Positions 1 through 8,087 of a stretch of DNA of 64,000 bases are shown one piece after another (position 1 is the first letter of the stretch; each line of letters starts with the position of its first letter). Origin of the DNA: Halosimplex salinum. Lineage in GTDB: Archaea > Halobacteriota > Halobacteria > Halobacteriales > Haloarculaceae. The position numbers and the translations under genes were made by a program. The stretch is from NCBI RefSeq assembly GCF_003730195.1, contig NZ_QWGG01000006.1:186001-250000 (forward strand), given 5' to 3'. Under the pieces are notes generated by a model. It was not told the DNA's origin. It made no database searches and saw nothing but the letters and a program-made list of their open reading frames with translations.

Positions 1-984
1 CGCGCCCAGTCGGCGGCCTCGTTCGACGAGACGGGAGTCGTCGAGGACCGCTTCGGGCCCACGCGGCCACAGTACGTCCTCGTCGCCGAACCCCGCTCGC
101 CACACATCGACGGGGTCCCGTGGACCAACCTCGTCTTCTTCGTCCTGACGGTGCTGTCGACGCTCCTCGTGGGCACGCAGTGGTACTACGTCGAGATCGA
201 GGGGCCGCTCTCCCTGCTGGAGGCGTGGCCGTTCACCGCGGCCATCCTCGGGGTGCTCGCCGTCCACGAGTTCGGCCACTACGTCATGATCCGCTACCAC
301 GACGTGGACGCGAGCCTCCCCTACTTCATCCCGTTCCCCTCGCTCATCGGGACGATGGGCGCGGTGATCCGGATGCGCGGCCGCATCCCCGACCGGAAGG
401 CGCTGTTCGACATCGGCGTCTCCGGCCCGCTGGCGGGACTCGGGGCCACAGTCGTCGTCACGGTGATCGGCCTCCACCTCGATCCGATCACCGTCCCCGA
501 GCGCGTGCTACAGGGGTCGTCAACGTCGCTCCGGTTCAACGACCCCCTCCTGCTGGTCGCGCTCGCGGAGCTGACCGGACAGCCCCTCTCGTATTCGGAC
601 CCGACGCTGGCCGCCAATCCCGTCATCTTCGGCGGCTGGGTCGGCATGTTCGTCACCTTCCTCAATTTGCTTCCCGTCGGGCAGTTCGACGGCGGGCACA
701 TCGTCCGGGCCATCCTCGGTCCGCGTCAGGAGACCGTCGCCGCGGCCGTCCCGGCGGTGCTGTTCGGCCTCGCCGGCTACCTCTACGTCGCACAGGAGGC
801 GACGAACGCGGTCGTCCTCTGGGCGTTCTGGGGGCTGATCGCCGTCGGCCTGGCCTACGCCGGCCCCGCGACGCCGATCCGCGACGAACCCATCGACCGC
901 CGTCGCAAGGCGGTCGGCGCGCTGACGCTCGTGCTCGGGCTCCTCTGTTTCACGCCGGTGCCCTTCGAGATTCTGGCCGCGTGA
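1..984 (+). CDS. M50 (site-2 protease family) membrane metalloprotease, 5'-truncated by window edge
   Basis: Membrane-embedded zinc protease of the S2P/M50 type, which cuts substrates within or next to the membrane. The frame is open from base 1 with no start, so the N-terminus lies outside the window; the visible part is 327 residues. HEFGHY (visible residues 89-94) supplies two zinc-binding His and the catalytic Glu, and the NLLPVGQFDGG stretch (about 222-232) supplies the third, Asp ligand. At least five hydrophobic helices surround these motifs. The product ends 25 nt before the stop codon of the convergent thiL gene. The substrate cannot be inferred; the family assignment is firm. Confidence 0.9.
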   Translation, partial: RAQSAASFDETGVVEDRFGPTRPQYVLVAEPRSPHIDGVPWTNLVFFVLTVLSTLLVGTQWYYVEIEGPLSLLEAWPFTAAILGVLAVHEFGHYVMIRYHDVDASLPYFIPFPSLIGTMGAVIRMRGRIPDRKALFDIGVSGPLAGLGATVVVTVIGLHLDPITVPERVLQGSSTSLRFNDPLLLVALAELTGQPLSYSDPTLAANPVIFGGWVGMFVTFLNLLPVGQFDGGHIVRAILGPRQETVAAAVPAVLFGLAGYLYVAQEATNAVVLWAFWGLIAVGLAYAGPATPIRDEPIDRRRKAVGALTLVLGLLCFTPVPFEILAA

Positions 985-1009
985 GCGAGTAATCTGCGAC
1001 CAGCACCGC

Positions 1010-1876
1010 TCAGTGCGTGTACCCACGGTCCGGGAGCGCGTCGCCGTCCAGCGTGACGCCGGAGTCCACGACGGTCCCGATCCGGGTCAGGGCGACCGGC
1101 ATCTCCGCGCGAACCGCGTCGAGGTCCGATTCGGGGAGGGTACAGACGAGTTCGAAGTCCTCACCGAAGAACGCGCCCAGTTCGAGCCGTTCGTCGGTGC
1201 CGTCCGCTACTTCCTCGACTACGTCGTCGATGGGGAGCGGCGACTCGACGGCCATCCCGCAGTCGCTGGCCTCGGCGAGCTGGTGGAGCGACCGCGCCAG
1301 CCCGTCGCTGGAGTCCATCATCGCCGTCGCGCTGCCGGCGAGCGCTCGGCCCGCCGCGATCCGGGGATCGAACCGGAAGAAGTCGTTCGCGCGCTCGGTC
1401 TCACCGCGCTCGAACAGCCGGAGGGCGGCCGCGCTTCGACCGAGCGTTCCGGTCACGCAGACCGCGTCGCCGGGCCGGGCGCCCGACCGCAGAACGGGGT
1501 CGTCGGTCCGGCCCAGGGCGGTGGTGGCGACCGTGAACTCGACGTGGTCGTCGAGGTCGCCGCCGACGTACTCGGCGTCGACGGACTCGCAGGCGTCGGC
1601 CGCGCCGTCGACGAAGTCGACGAGTTCGCGTTCGTCGAAGGCGGGGGCGGCGTAGACGGCGACTGCCGCCGTGGCCGCGGCGCCCATCGCGGCCACGTCG
1701 GACAGGGAGGCGCCGACTGCCCGCCAGCCGGCGGTGTAGCGGGTCGTCCCGTCGGGGAAGTCCGTCCGGTCGTGGAGCATGTCGGTGGTGACGACCTGCC
1801 CGTCGACGACGGCGGCGTCGTCGCCCGCCGCCGGAAGCCGGTCGGCGAGCAGTCCCAGCGCGGTCCGTTCGTCCAT
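1010..1876 (-). CDS. thiL: thiamine-monophosphate kinase
   Basis: Phosphorylates thiamine monophosphate to thiamine diphosphate with ATP, the last step of cofactor B1 synthesis in the cytosol. The 288-residue product has the AIR-synthase/PurM-like layout. The N-terminal GDDAAVV (about residues 18-24) is the Mg-ATP-binding acidic motif, SLSDVAAMGA (about 57-66) is the second conserved loop, and MDSSDGLARSL marks the C-terminal half. The length is slightly below the bacterial enzyme, as usual in haloarchaea. It is convergent with the M50 protease gene and divergent from the membrane protein at 2005. No other thiamine genes are nearby. Confidence 0.93.
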   Translation of the reverse strand: MDERTALGLLADRLPAAGDDAAVVDGQVVTTDMLHDRTDFPDGTTRYTAGWRAVGASLSDVAAMGAAATAAVAVYAAPAFDERELVDFVDGAADACESVDAEYVGGDLDDHVEFTVATTALGRTDDPVLRSGARPGDAVCVTGTLGRSAAALRLFERGETERANDFFRFDPRIAAGRALAGSATAMMDSSDGLARSLHQLAEASDCGMAVESPLPIDDVVEEVADGTDERLELGAFFGEDFELVCTLPESDLDAVRAEMPVALTRIGTVVDSGVTLDGDALPDRGYTH

Positions 1877-2004
1877 AGCCCGCTTTCGCCCGCCGGGTCA
1901 AAACCCTCTGTGATCCGCTCGTCGGGGCGAGACACCGGCCGGCCGTCCGCCCGCGGTGGCGCCACTCCGGTGGGTTCAAGCCCGGGACGCCCTTCGTCGC
2001 GGAC

Positions 2005-3021
2005 ATGAACGGGGACAGGTGGGCGACTGTCGTCGGATTCGCCGGCGCGGCGGTCGTTCTCGCCGCTCTCGTGTGGGTCGTCGGCATCGACGACATCGTC
2101 TCGCAACTCCGCGGGATCGAGGTCGCCTACCTGTTCGCCATCCTCGGTGTCGCGGTGTGCTGGCTCGTCTTCTGGGGGCTGGCGCTCCGGGCGGTCCTCG
2201 GCGCGCTCGACGCCCCGATATCGGTCGTGATGAGCGCGCTCGTGTTCGCCGGCGCCGTCTTCTCGAACAACGTCACTCCCTTCGGGCAGGCGGGGGGCGA
2301 ACCGGTCAGCGGCTACCTCATCTCGCGGGCGACCGACCGCGAGTACGAGACCGGGCTCGCGGCCATCGCCTCGGTCGACGCCATCCACTTCGTCCCCTCC
2401 ATCGCGTACGCGACCGTCGGCCTGACGTTCGTGCTGGCCGGCGCCGCCCAGTTCGGCCGCAACCTCGTCTTCGCGACGAGCGCGCTGGTCACCCTCGCCG
2501 TCGGGATCCCGGCCGCCGCGTACTTCGGCTGGCAGTACCGCTACGAACTCGAAGCGGCCGTCGTCCGCGCGGTGACGCCGATCGTTCGGTTCCTCGGTCG
2601 GATCGTCCCGCGCAAGACGCCGCCGACGCCAGCGGACATCGAGCGTCGCATCGAGGGCTTCTTCGCCGCGATCGACCGCGTCGCGGGCAGTCGCTCGACG
2701 CTGATCGAGGCCATCGGCTTCTCGGCGCTGGGCTGGCTGGCGATGTGCTTCTCGCTGTGGCTCTCCCTGTTCGCGCTCGGCCACACGGTCGAGTTCTCCG
2801 CGGTGTTGCTCGTCGTCCCGATGGGTGCGGTCGCCGGGATGACTCCGTTGCCGGGCGGTCTCGGCGGGGTCGACGCGGTGCTGATCGCGCTCCTCGCGTC
2901 GACGACTCCGGTCCCCGCCGCCGCCGCGGGCGCGGCGGTGCTCGTCCACCGCGGCGCGACGTACGTCTTCCCGACCGTCGTCGGCGGCGGCGTCGCCTTC
3001 GCGCTCGGGGTTCGCGACTGA
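2005..3021 (+). CDS. UPF0104 / lysylphosphatidylglycerol-synthase-type transmembrane protein (putative flippase)
   Basis: A 338-residue integral membrane protein with about eight hydrophobic helices. It belongs to the AglD/YbhN (LPG synthase TM region) superfamily, recognised by the N-N-V-T-P-F-x-Q-x-G-G-E-P motif at about residues 91-103 and the PLPGGLGGVD motif near residue 285. There is no soluble acyl-transfer domain, so aminoacyl-lipid synthesis is not expected. Family members have been linked to lipid flipping or to helping glycosyltransferases. It starts 128 nt upstream-to-upstream from thiL, facing away from it. The 46-bp tandem repeat begins just after its stop. Confidence 0.8.
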   Translation: MNGDRWATVVGFAGAAVVLAALVWVVGIDDIVSQLRGIEVAYLFAILGVAVCWLVFWGLALRAVLGALDAPISVVMSALVFAGAVFSNNVTPFGQAGGEPVSGYLISRATDREYETGLAAIASVDAIHFVPSIAYATVGLTFVLAGAAQFGRNLVFATSALVTLAVGIPAAAYFGWQYRYELEAAVVRAVTPIVRFLGRIVPRKTPPTPADIERRIEGFFAAIDRVAGSRSTLIEAIGFSALGWLAMCFSLWLSLFALGHTVEFSAVLLVVPMGAVAGMTPLPGGLGGVDAVLIALLASTTPVPAAAAGAAVLVHRGATYVFPTVVGGGVAFALGVRD

Positions 3022-3036
3022 GGTCGTCGGTCCGCC

Positions 3037-3220
3037 CGCTCGTGGCTCGCGGGTCGCTTCGCTCACGCCTCGCACCGCTCCCCGCTCGTGGCTCGCGGGT
3101 CGCTTCGCTCACGCCTCGCACCGCTCCCCGCTCGTGGCTCGCGGGTCGCTTCGCTCACGCCTCGCACCGCTCCCCGCTCGTGGCTCGCGGGTCGCTTCGC
3201 TCACGCCTCGCACCGCTCCC
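3037..3220. repeat. 46-bp tandem repeat, four copies
   Basis: Four essentially identical 46-bp units, each beginning CGCTCGTGGCTCGCGGGTCG and ending in CGCACCGCTCCC, lie at 3037-3082, 3083-3128, 3129-3174 and 3175-3220; a fifth copy starts at 3221 and diverges after about 7 bases. The unit length is not a multiple of three, so it is not a coding repeat. Each unit contains inverted halves (CTCGCGGGT and GCTCACGCCTCGC) of the 'Gly/Arg-like' GC-rich kind seen in haloarchaeal spacers. Confidence 0.9.
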
Positions 3221-3304
3221 CGCTCGCATCTTTCCGAGGCCCCTCCCTCCGGTCGGGTCTCGCTCCCCCTGTGTCGCTCTGCCGTACCCGTCCGACGAAC
3301 GATG

Positions 3305-3313
3305 CCCTTAAAT
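3305..3313 (+). promoter_or_regulatory. TATA-box-like element of the S19e gene
   Basis: CCCTTAAAT is centred about 28 nt before the ATG at 3338. In a leaderless haloarchaeal transcript this puts the transcription start at or next to the ATG, which supports that start over upstream in-frame codons inside the tandem repeat. Confidence 0.55.
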
Positions 3314-3337
3314 GAACCGCACCGGAAGTCACCTGCA

Positions 3338-3799
3338 ATGGCGACACTCTACGACGTGCCCGCGGAAGCCCTCAACGAGGCTGTCGCGGAGCGTCTCACC
3401 GAGGAAGACGCAGTGGAAGCGCCCGACTGGCTCACCTTCGCGAAGACCGGCGTCGGCCGCGAGCTCCCGCCGGAGCAGGACGACTTCTGGCAGATCCGTG
3501 CCGCCAGCCTCCTCCGGAAGGTCGCCGTCGACGGCCCCACCGGCGTCGGCGCACTCCGAACGGCCTACGGCGACTCGAAGCAGGGCTCCAACCGCTACCG
3601 GGTCCGCCCGGACCACACGACGGACGGCAGCGGCAAGATCGTCCGCACCGCGCTCCAGCAGCTCGAAGACGCCGGCTACGTCCTGACCGCCGAGGGCGAA
3701 GGTCGCCGCGTCACCCCCGAGGGCCAGAGCCTCCTCGACGAGGTCGCCGGCGAGGTCCTCGAGGACCTCGACCGACCCGAGCTCGAACGCTACGCCTAA
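3338..3799 (+). CDS. rps19e: small-subunit ribosomal protein S19e
   Basis: A 153-residue archaeal/eukaryotic-type 30S protein needed for small-subunit maturation. The sequence opens MATLYDVPAEALNEA, followed by DWLTFAKTGVGRELPP and DFWQIRAASLLRKVAVDGPTG, hallmark S19e segments. A winged-helix-like C-terminal half contains IVRTALQQLEDAGYV. The open frame extends upstream into the tandem repeat, but the family start is at 3338. The next genes on this strand are the PDCD5-type protein and a PP-loop protein, a grouping common in archaeal ribosomal neighbourhoods. Confidence 0.97.
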   Translation: MATLYDVPAEALNEAVAERLTEEDAVEAPDWLTFAKTGVGRELPPEQDDFWQIRAASLLRKVAVDGPTGVGALRTAYGDSKQGSNRYRVRPDHTTDGSGKIVRTALQQLEDAGYVLTAEGEGRRVTPEGQSLLDEVAGEVLEDLDRPELERYA

Positions 3800-3992
3800 C
3801 TCCGTTCTGCAGGCCGTCTCTCGGTCTCCTCGCCCGACAGCTACGGCGCCGTCCGCGCGGGCTGTCCGGCGTTCGCCTCGGTGTTCGACCCGACGTTCGC
3901 GTCCGTGGCTCACCGTTTCGACGCGGACGTGAGCCGTTCGCGGCGCCGGTGGCTCCGAAATCGTTTTCCCCACGACTCGACAAGTGGTCCCT

Positions 3993-4352
3993 ATGAGCGG
4001 AGAACCGAACGACGAAGAGCTAGAGAAGCTCCGGCAGGAGAAGATGGAGCAGCTGCAGGAACAGGGCGGCCAGGGTGGCCAGGGCGTCGACGAGGAGGCG
4101 ATGAAGGCCCAGCGCGAACAGCAGGAGGCCCAGAAGAAGGCGATGCTGCGCAAGCATCTCACCGACGGCGCGCGCAAGCGCCTCAACACGGTGCAGATGT
4201 CCAAGCCGGAGTTCGGCGAGAAGGTCGAACAGCAGGTCCTCGCGCTCGCCCAGAGCGGGCGCATCCAGGGCAAGATCGACGAGGAGAAGATGAAACAGCT
4301 CCTCAAGGAGCTCCGACCCGACAAGCAGAGCTTCGACATCCAGCGCCGGTAG
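3993..4352 (+). CDS. PDCD5-family DNA-binding protein
   Basis: A 119-residue homologue of human PDCD5 (archaeal MTH1615-like), a small helical protein thought to bind nucleic acid or ribosomal partners. It starts with an acidic, Gln-rich helix (residues 1-45, many E/Q/K), followed by [22 protein letters not shown] and a C-terminal basic helix. I chose the ATG at 3993 because the extra upstream codons (GTG at 3984) add only three residues and the family begins M-S-G/D. Its TAG stop abuts the ATG of the following gene, so the two are almost certainly one transcript. Confidence 0.92.
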   Translation: MSGEPNDEELEKLRQEKMEQLQEQGGQGGQGVDEEAMKAQREQQEAQKKAMLRKHLTDGARKRLNTVQMSKPEFGEKVEQQVLALAQSGRIQGKIDEEKMKQLLKELRPDKQSFDIQRR

Positions 4353-4976
4353 ATGGCGACCGTCGCCGCGCTGTTTTCCGCCGGGAAGGACTCGACGCTC
4401 GCTGCAGTCCTCCTCGACCCGTTCTACGACGTACGGCTCTGTAGCTGTACGTTCGGGCTGGACAGCGGCCCGTCCGTCGTCGAGACCGCCCGGGAGGCGG
4501 GCGAGCGGGCGGGGTTCCCGGTCGAGACGGTCGAGCTGGACGAGTCGGTCGCTCGCGAGGCCGTCTCGCGGATGGTCGACGACGGCTACCCGCGCGAGGG
4601 GATCCAGCTAGTCCACGAGCACGCGCTGGAAACTGTTGCGAGTCGCGAGGCGGTCGGTGGACGGGCGTTCGACGCCGTTGCGGACGGGACGCGCCGCGAC
4701 GACCGCGCGCCAGTGATCGAACGGCCGTTCGCCCAGAGCCTGGAGGACCGCAACGGCGTGGACTACGTCCGGCCGCTCGCGGGCTACGGCCGGAGCGCCA
4801 TCGACGAACTTGCCGAGCGACTGCTGGACGTGGAGACCGGCCCGAGCGAGGATATTCCGACGGGTGATTACGAGACAGAGCTTCGCGCACTGATGGCCGA
4901 CGAGTACGGTGAGGGAGCCGTCTCCGAGGTGTTTCCCGAGCACGTGCAGTCGCGAGTCGTCGGTCGACGTTCCTGA
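4353..4976 (+). CDS. PP-loop ATP pyrophosphatase family protein (COG2117-type)
   Basis: A 207-residue predicted adenylating enzyme of the N-type ATP pyrophosphatase fold. The PP-loop SAGKDS is at residues 9-14. Related proteins modify tRNA or make diphthamide, but this family has no assigned reaction. It lacks the tRNA-binding cysteines and the C-terminal domain of MnmA-like enzymes. It begins directly after the stop of the PDCD5 gene (TAGATG), which indicates translational coupling with a translation-related operon and favours an RNA or ribosome-related role. It is convergent with galT. Confidence 0.8.
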   Translation: MATVAALFSAGKDSTLAAVLLDPFYDVRLCSCTFGLDSGPSVVETAREAGERAGFPVETVELDESVAREAVSRMVDDGYPREGIQLVHEHALETVASREAVGGRAFDAVADGTRRDDRAPVIERPFAQSLEDRNGVDYVRPLAGYGRSAIDELAERLLDVETGPSEDIPTGDYETELRALMADEYGEGAVSEVFPEHVQSRVVGRRS

Positions 4977-5021
4977 CAAGTCGGTCGCCGAGCGTTCGCT
5001 CGACCGACCGGGGCCGCGCCG

Positions 5022-6005
5022 TCACTCGACCCGTTCGGGGACGAGTTCGGCCAGTTCCGACGCCGCTGCCTCGGGGAGTTTGTTGTTGATGTACGTGCCG
5101 GCGCCGAGTTCGCTCCCGGCGAGGTACTTCAGTTTCTCGGCGGTCCGGTAGGGCGGGTAGAACTCCAGGTGGAAGTGGGCGTACTCGGCGCCGGTCCCGT
5201 CGGTCGGCTGCTGGTGGGTCGCCATGACGAACGGCATCTCGAACCCGAACAGCGAGTCGTACGCGACGAGGAGGCGCTTGAGCAGCGACCCCAGTTCGCG
5301 GCACTCGTCGACGGAGCAGTGATCGAGGGAGGGTCGGTGGTCCTTGGCGTAGACGTGCACTTCGTAGGCGTACCGCGCAGAGAAGGGGACGACGGCCGCG
5401 AACGAGTCGTTCTCCGCGACGACGCGCTCGCCCTCGGCGACTTCCGACGCGACGAGGTCGCAGAACAGACACGTGCCTTCCTCGTCGTGGTAGGCGCGAC
5501 TGGAGTCGAGTTCCCGCTCGATGGTCGGCGGGACGAAGGGGTAGGCGTAGATCTGCCCGTGGGGGTGCTGGAGGGTGACGCCCATCTCCTCGCCCTTGTT
5601 CTCGAAGAGGAACACGTAGTCGACCTCCTCGCGCGAGCCCAGATCGCGGTAGCGGTCTCGCCAGACGCGGACGAGCTTTTGGAACGTGGACGCCGGGAGT
5701 TCCGACGCGACGGCCTCGTGGTCCGACGTGTAGAGGACTACCTCGCAGACCCCCTTCGCGGGCTCGACGGGGCGGAGGTCGTCGCCGTCGACCGCCGGCG
5801 CCGGCGGGTCTTCCTGCAGCGACGGGAAGCCGTTCTCGACGACGGCGACGTCGAAGTCCGACTCGGTGACCGCGGTCGGGACGCCGTCGTCGCGCGGCGG
5901 GCAGAACGGGCAGTAGTCCTTCGGCGGCTTGAACGTCCGGTCCTGGCGATGGGTGGCCGTGATGACCCACTCGCGCCCGACCGGATCCCATCGCAGCTCA
6001 GACAT
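5022..6005 (-). CDS. galT: galactose-1-phosphate uridylyltransferase
   Basis: Second Leloir enzyme: exchanges UMP between UDP-glucose and galactose-1-phosphate. The 327 residues contain a zinc-type pair CPFC (32-35), a C-terminal HIT-like half, and the catalytic HPHGQIYAY motif with the nucleophilic His at about 149. FENKGEEMG and the AHFHLEFYPP segment near 270 fit the family. It is preceded on the same strand by a 50-residue acidic ORF overlapping it by 8 nt, and by galK, giving a compact galK-orf-galT unit. No galE is visible nearby, though the epimerase-like gene at 63 kb could be related. Confidence 0.92.
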   Translation of the reverse strand: MSELRWDPVGREWVITATHRQDRTFKPPKDYCPFCPPRDDGVPTAVTESDFDVAVVENGFPSLQEDPPAPAVDGDDLRPVEPAKGVCEVVLYTSDHEAVASELPASTFQKLVRVWRDRYRDLGSREEVDYVFLFENKGEEMGVTLQHPHGQIYAYPFVPPTIERELDSSRAYHDEEGTCLFCDLVASEVAEGERVVAENDSFAAVVPFSARYAYEVHVYAKDHRPSLDHCSVDECRELGSLLKRLLVAYDSLFGFEMPFVMATHQQPTDGTGAEYAHFHLEFYPPYRTAEKLKYLAGSELGAGTYINNKLPEAAASELAELVPERVE

Positions 6006-6150
6006 CGGCCCCGTCGCTCCCGGAGTCGTCGTACTCGGACTCGTCGCGTTCGAGTTCGACGCCCTCGGCCTCGTCTCCGCTGGCCTCGTCGTCGAACTCG
6101 TAGTAGATCAGCCGATTGCCGTTCTCGTTTTCGACGTCTCGGCGGCGCAT
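5998..6150 (-). CDS. small acidic protein of unknown function between galK and galT
   Basis: A 50-residue open frame opening MRRRDVENENGNRLIYYEFDD and ending in a run of Asp/Glu/Ser. It is not recognised as a known domain. The basic N-terminus, the NGNRLIYYEF block and the very acidic tail look like a genuine haloarchaeal small protein rather than a chance frame. Its stop lies 8 nt inside the start of galT, which implies translational coupling. The gap to galK is about 104 nt. Confidence 0.65.
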   Translation of the reverse strand: MRRRDVENENGNRLIYYEFDDEASGDEAEGVELERDESEYDDSGSDGADV

Positions 6151-6254
6151 CGTATCCCATCGCTGTCTCGCCAGCGAAATAACCCTCCCGACTGCGCGAG
6201 CGGTCGTATCCTCAGTTCGGCCGCCCGACTCCCCCCGTTCCCGTCCGGCCGCCG

Positions 6255-7430
6255 CTATCGGTCGTGTCGCCGGACGCCGCCGTCGGGGTTGCAGACGTGG
6301 ACGTCGGGTTCGATACCCGTTCGGTCGCGATAGCGCTCGTCGATAGCGGCCGTCACCGCCTCGGCGACGTCCGGGCGGACCAACGTGACCACGCACCCGC
6401 CGAACCCCGCGCCGGTCATCCGCGACCCGAAGACGCCGTCGAGGTCGTCGGCGATGGAGGCGACGGCGTCGAGTTCGTCGATGCTCACCTCGTAGTCGTC
6501 CCGGAGGCTCGCGTGGGACTCGTCGAGGAGCGTCCCGACGCGGTCGAGTCTGCCCTCGCGTAGCGCGGCCGCGGCCTCGCGAACGCGCTCGTTCTCGGTG
6601 ACGACGTGGCGGACGCGCTTTCGCACTGTCTCCGGCAGTTCCGACGCGTGGGCCTCGAACGCTTCGACCGAGACGTCCCGGAGCGACTCGACCGGTTCGT
6701 CGAGCGCGTCGTCGAAAAAGTCGACTCCCTCCTGGCAGGTCGCCACGCGGTCGTTGTAGGCGGAGTCGACGAGTTCGCGCTGGACGTTCGTGTTCGTCGC
6801 GACGACGGTCACGTCCTCGGAGGGGAGCGGGACGTCCTCGTGCGTCTCGTCCCGGCAGTCGAGGAACAGGGCGCTCTCGCGTTCGGCGTGGACCGCGGCG
6901 TACTGGTCCATGATGCCGCAGCTCAACCCGACGAATTCCGTCTCGGCTTCCCAGCAGGCGGTCACGAGTTCCTCGTCGTCGAGCGAGAGGTCGTGGACCG
7001 CGGCCAGTGCCGCGCCGACGGCGACTTCGAACGCCGCCGACGAGGAGAGTCCGGCGCCCATGGGTACGTCGCCGACGACGGCGAGTTCCGTCCCGCCGAC
7101 GTCGTGGCCCCGGTCGAGGAGTCGCTCGGCGACCCCTCCCACGTAGTCGCTCCACGGGGCGTCTTCGGAGGGACTGACGTCCGCGAGGTCGAAGGAGGTG
7201 GTCTGGTCGAAATTCGACGAGCGGACGCGGACCGTCCGGTCGTCGCGCGGACGGGCCGCGACGACGGTCCGGCGGTCGATCCCTGCCGGGAGGACGAACC
7301 CCTCGTTGTAGTCGGTGTGGCCGCCGATCAGGTTGACCCGGCCGGGCGCCGAGACGACCGCGACCGGTTCCTCCGAGTCGCCGAACGCCTCGTCGAGTAC
7401 TCCGCGAGCACGCGCTGTCTGGTCGTTCAT
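6255..7430 (-). CDS. galK: galactokinase
   Basis: GHMP-family kinase that phosphorylates galactose at C1, the entry step of the Leloir pathway. Motif 1, PGRVNLIGGHTDY, is at residues 29-41 of the 391-residue product. Motif 2 (the ATP phosphate-binding loop, VPMGAGLSSSAA) is near 118-129 and motif 3 (RMTGAGFGGCVVTL) is near the C-terminus. The frame extends 42 codons further upstream, but MNDQTARARG at 7430 fits the family start, and the upstream part reads like non-coding sequence. It forms an operon with the small ORF and galT downstream. Confidence 0.92.
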   Translation of the reverse strand: MNDQTARARGVLDEAFGDSEEPVAVVSAPGRVNLIGGHTDYNEGFVLPAGIDRRTVVAARPRDDRTVRVRSSNFDQTTSFDLADVSPSEDAPWSDYVGGVAERLLDRGHDVGGTELAVVGDVPMGAGLSSSAAFEVAVGAALAAVHDLSLDDEELVTACWEAETEFVGLSCGIMDQYAAVHAERESALFLDCRDETHEDVPLPSEDVTVVATNTNVQRELVDSAYNDRVATCQEGVDFFDDALDEPVESLRDVSVEAFEAHASELPETVRKRVRHVVTENERVREAAAALREGRLDRVGTLLDESHASLRDDYEVSIDELDAVASIADDLDGVFGSRMTGAGFGGCVVTLVRPDVAEAVTAAIDERYRDRTGIEPDVHVCNPDGGVRRHDR

Positions 7431-7574
7431 CACGGATACTCCGTACGTCGACCGGGGAGACAATAAACGCTCACCGTCGCTGGTGGACGGTGTTCTGGCG
7501 AGCGTGCTTGTTGACGGTCGTTTCTGGTTGGGTTGGTGCGGAAGGAACCTGGACATGAACGACCGCAGGTGATA

Positions 7575-7910
7575 GCAGGCGATGAAAGCCCTCGGCGCGC
7601 TCGCTCACGGGTCACTCCGTTCCCCGTTCGCGTGTCGAGGCGCTCCCTTCGGTCGCCTCGCGCTCGCGGTCGCTGCGCGGGATATTCTCGGTCGCTGGCG
7701 CTCCCTCGGATAGTGGCCCACGCAGGCGACTAAATAAACGCGAGCCGCCTCGCCCTTTCAGTCCACCAGGAAGACGGCACCAGCACTGCACCACACACCT
7801 CCCCAGCCGATTGCGCTTCTCGCTTCGCTGCGATACTCATCCCTCGCACGGCTTCGCCTCGCGGCCTCGCTATCGCTCGGCACGCTCGTTAGCGCGCGCC
7901 ATCGCGATCG
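7575..7910. repeat. dispersed haloarchaeal intergenic repeat, copy 1
   Basis: Begins GGCGATGAAAGCCCTCGGCG. It shares ordered blocks with 10241-10660: GATGAAAGCCCTCGGC, a GATAGTG block, a GCCTCGCCCTTTCAGTCC block followed by ACCAGGAA, CCTCCCCA-CCGA-TGCG, and CTCATCCCTCGCACGGCT. The blocks are conserved while the DNA between them is not, so this is a related element rather than a recent duplication. It contains no coding frame with family resemblance. Confidence 0.7.
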
Positions 7911-7922
7911 TTCACGCCGCCG

Positions 7923-8056
7923 GCTGTACTGAGCATCCGCGCCGAGCGGAGCGAGGCGCGGTTCACGCGGCCGAACGGAGTGAGGCCGCGCCTTTTTCAC
8001 CCATGTTTTTGGCCGGGGGGTCGCGCGGTGCGCGACCCCCCGGCGAAAAAGATGGG
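7923..8056. repeat. T5-flanked long hairpin element, copy A
   Basis: Starts CTGTACTGAGCATCCG, passes GGTTCACGCGGCCGAACGGA and CCTTTTTCACCC, then forms a 27-nt inverted repeat (8000-8026 against 8030-8056, 25 of 27 positions matching, 3-nt loop). A run of five T lies in each arm as read on its own strand. The same composite structure occurs at about 29239-29373 and 33853-34104. Confidence 0.85.
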
Positions 8057-8087
8057 TTTGAAGCGACCCCTGCCCGAACGTCGTGGT

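Larger units (their letters stand above)
3022..3337. other. intergenic stretch between membrane protein gene and S19e
   Basis: About 316 bases without a convincing gene. It holds four copies of a 46-bp tandem repeat (3037-3220), a short GC-rich tail, and a TATA-like promoter just before the S19e start. Open frames run through the repeat only because the repeat lacks stop codons. Confidence 0.8.
7431..8087. other. intergenic region between galK and hisS with repeats
   Basis: About 657 bases between divergent genes. From left to right: galK upstream DNA (AT-richer near 7500-7560), a copy of a dispersed GC-rich repeat family (about 7575-7910), and a T5-flanked long hairpin element (7923-8056) ending 31 nt before hisS. 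The short open frames here have no protein-like features. Confidence 0.75.

Noticed and set aside
3037-3220. Possible CRISPR array
   Set aside because: Units are contiguous without spacers.
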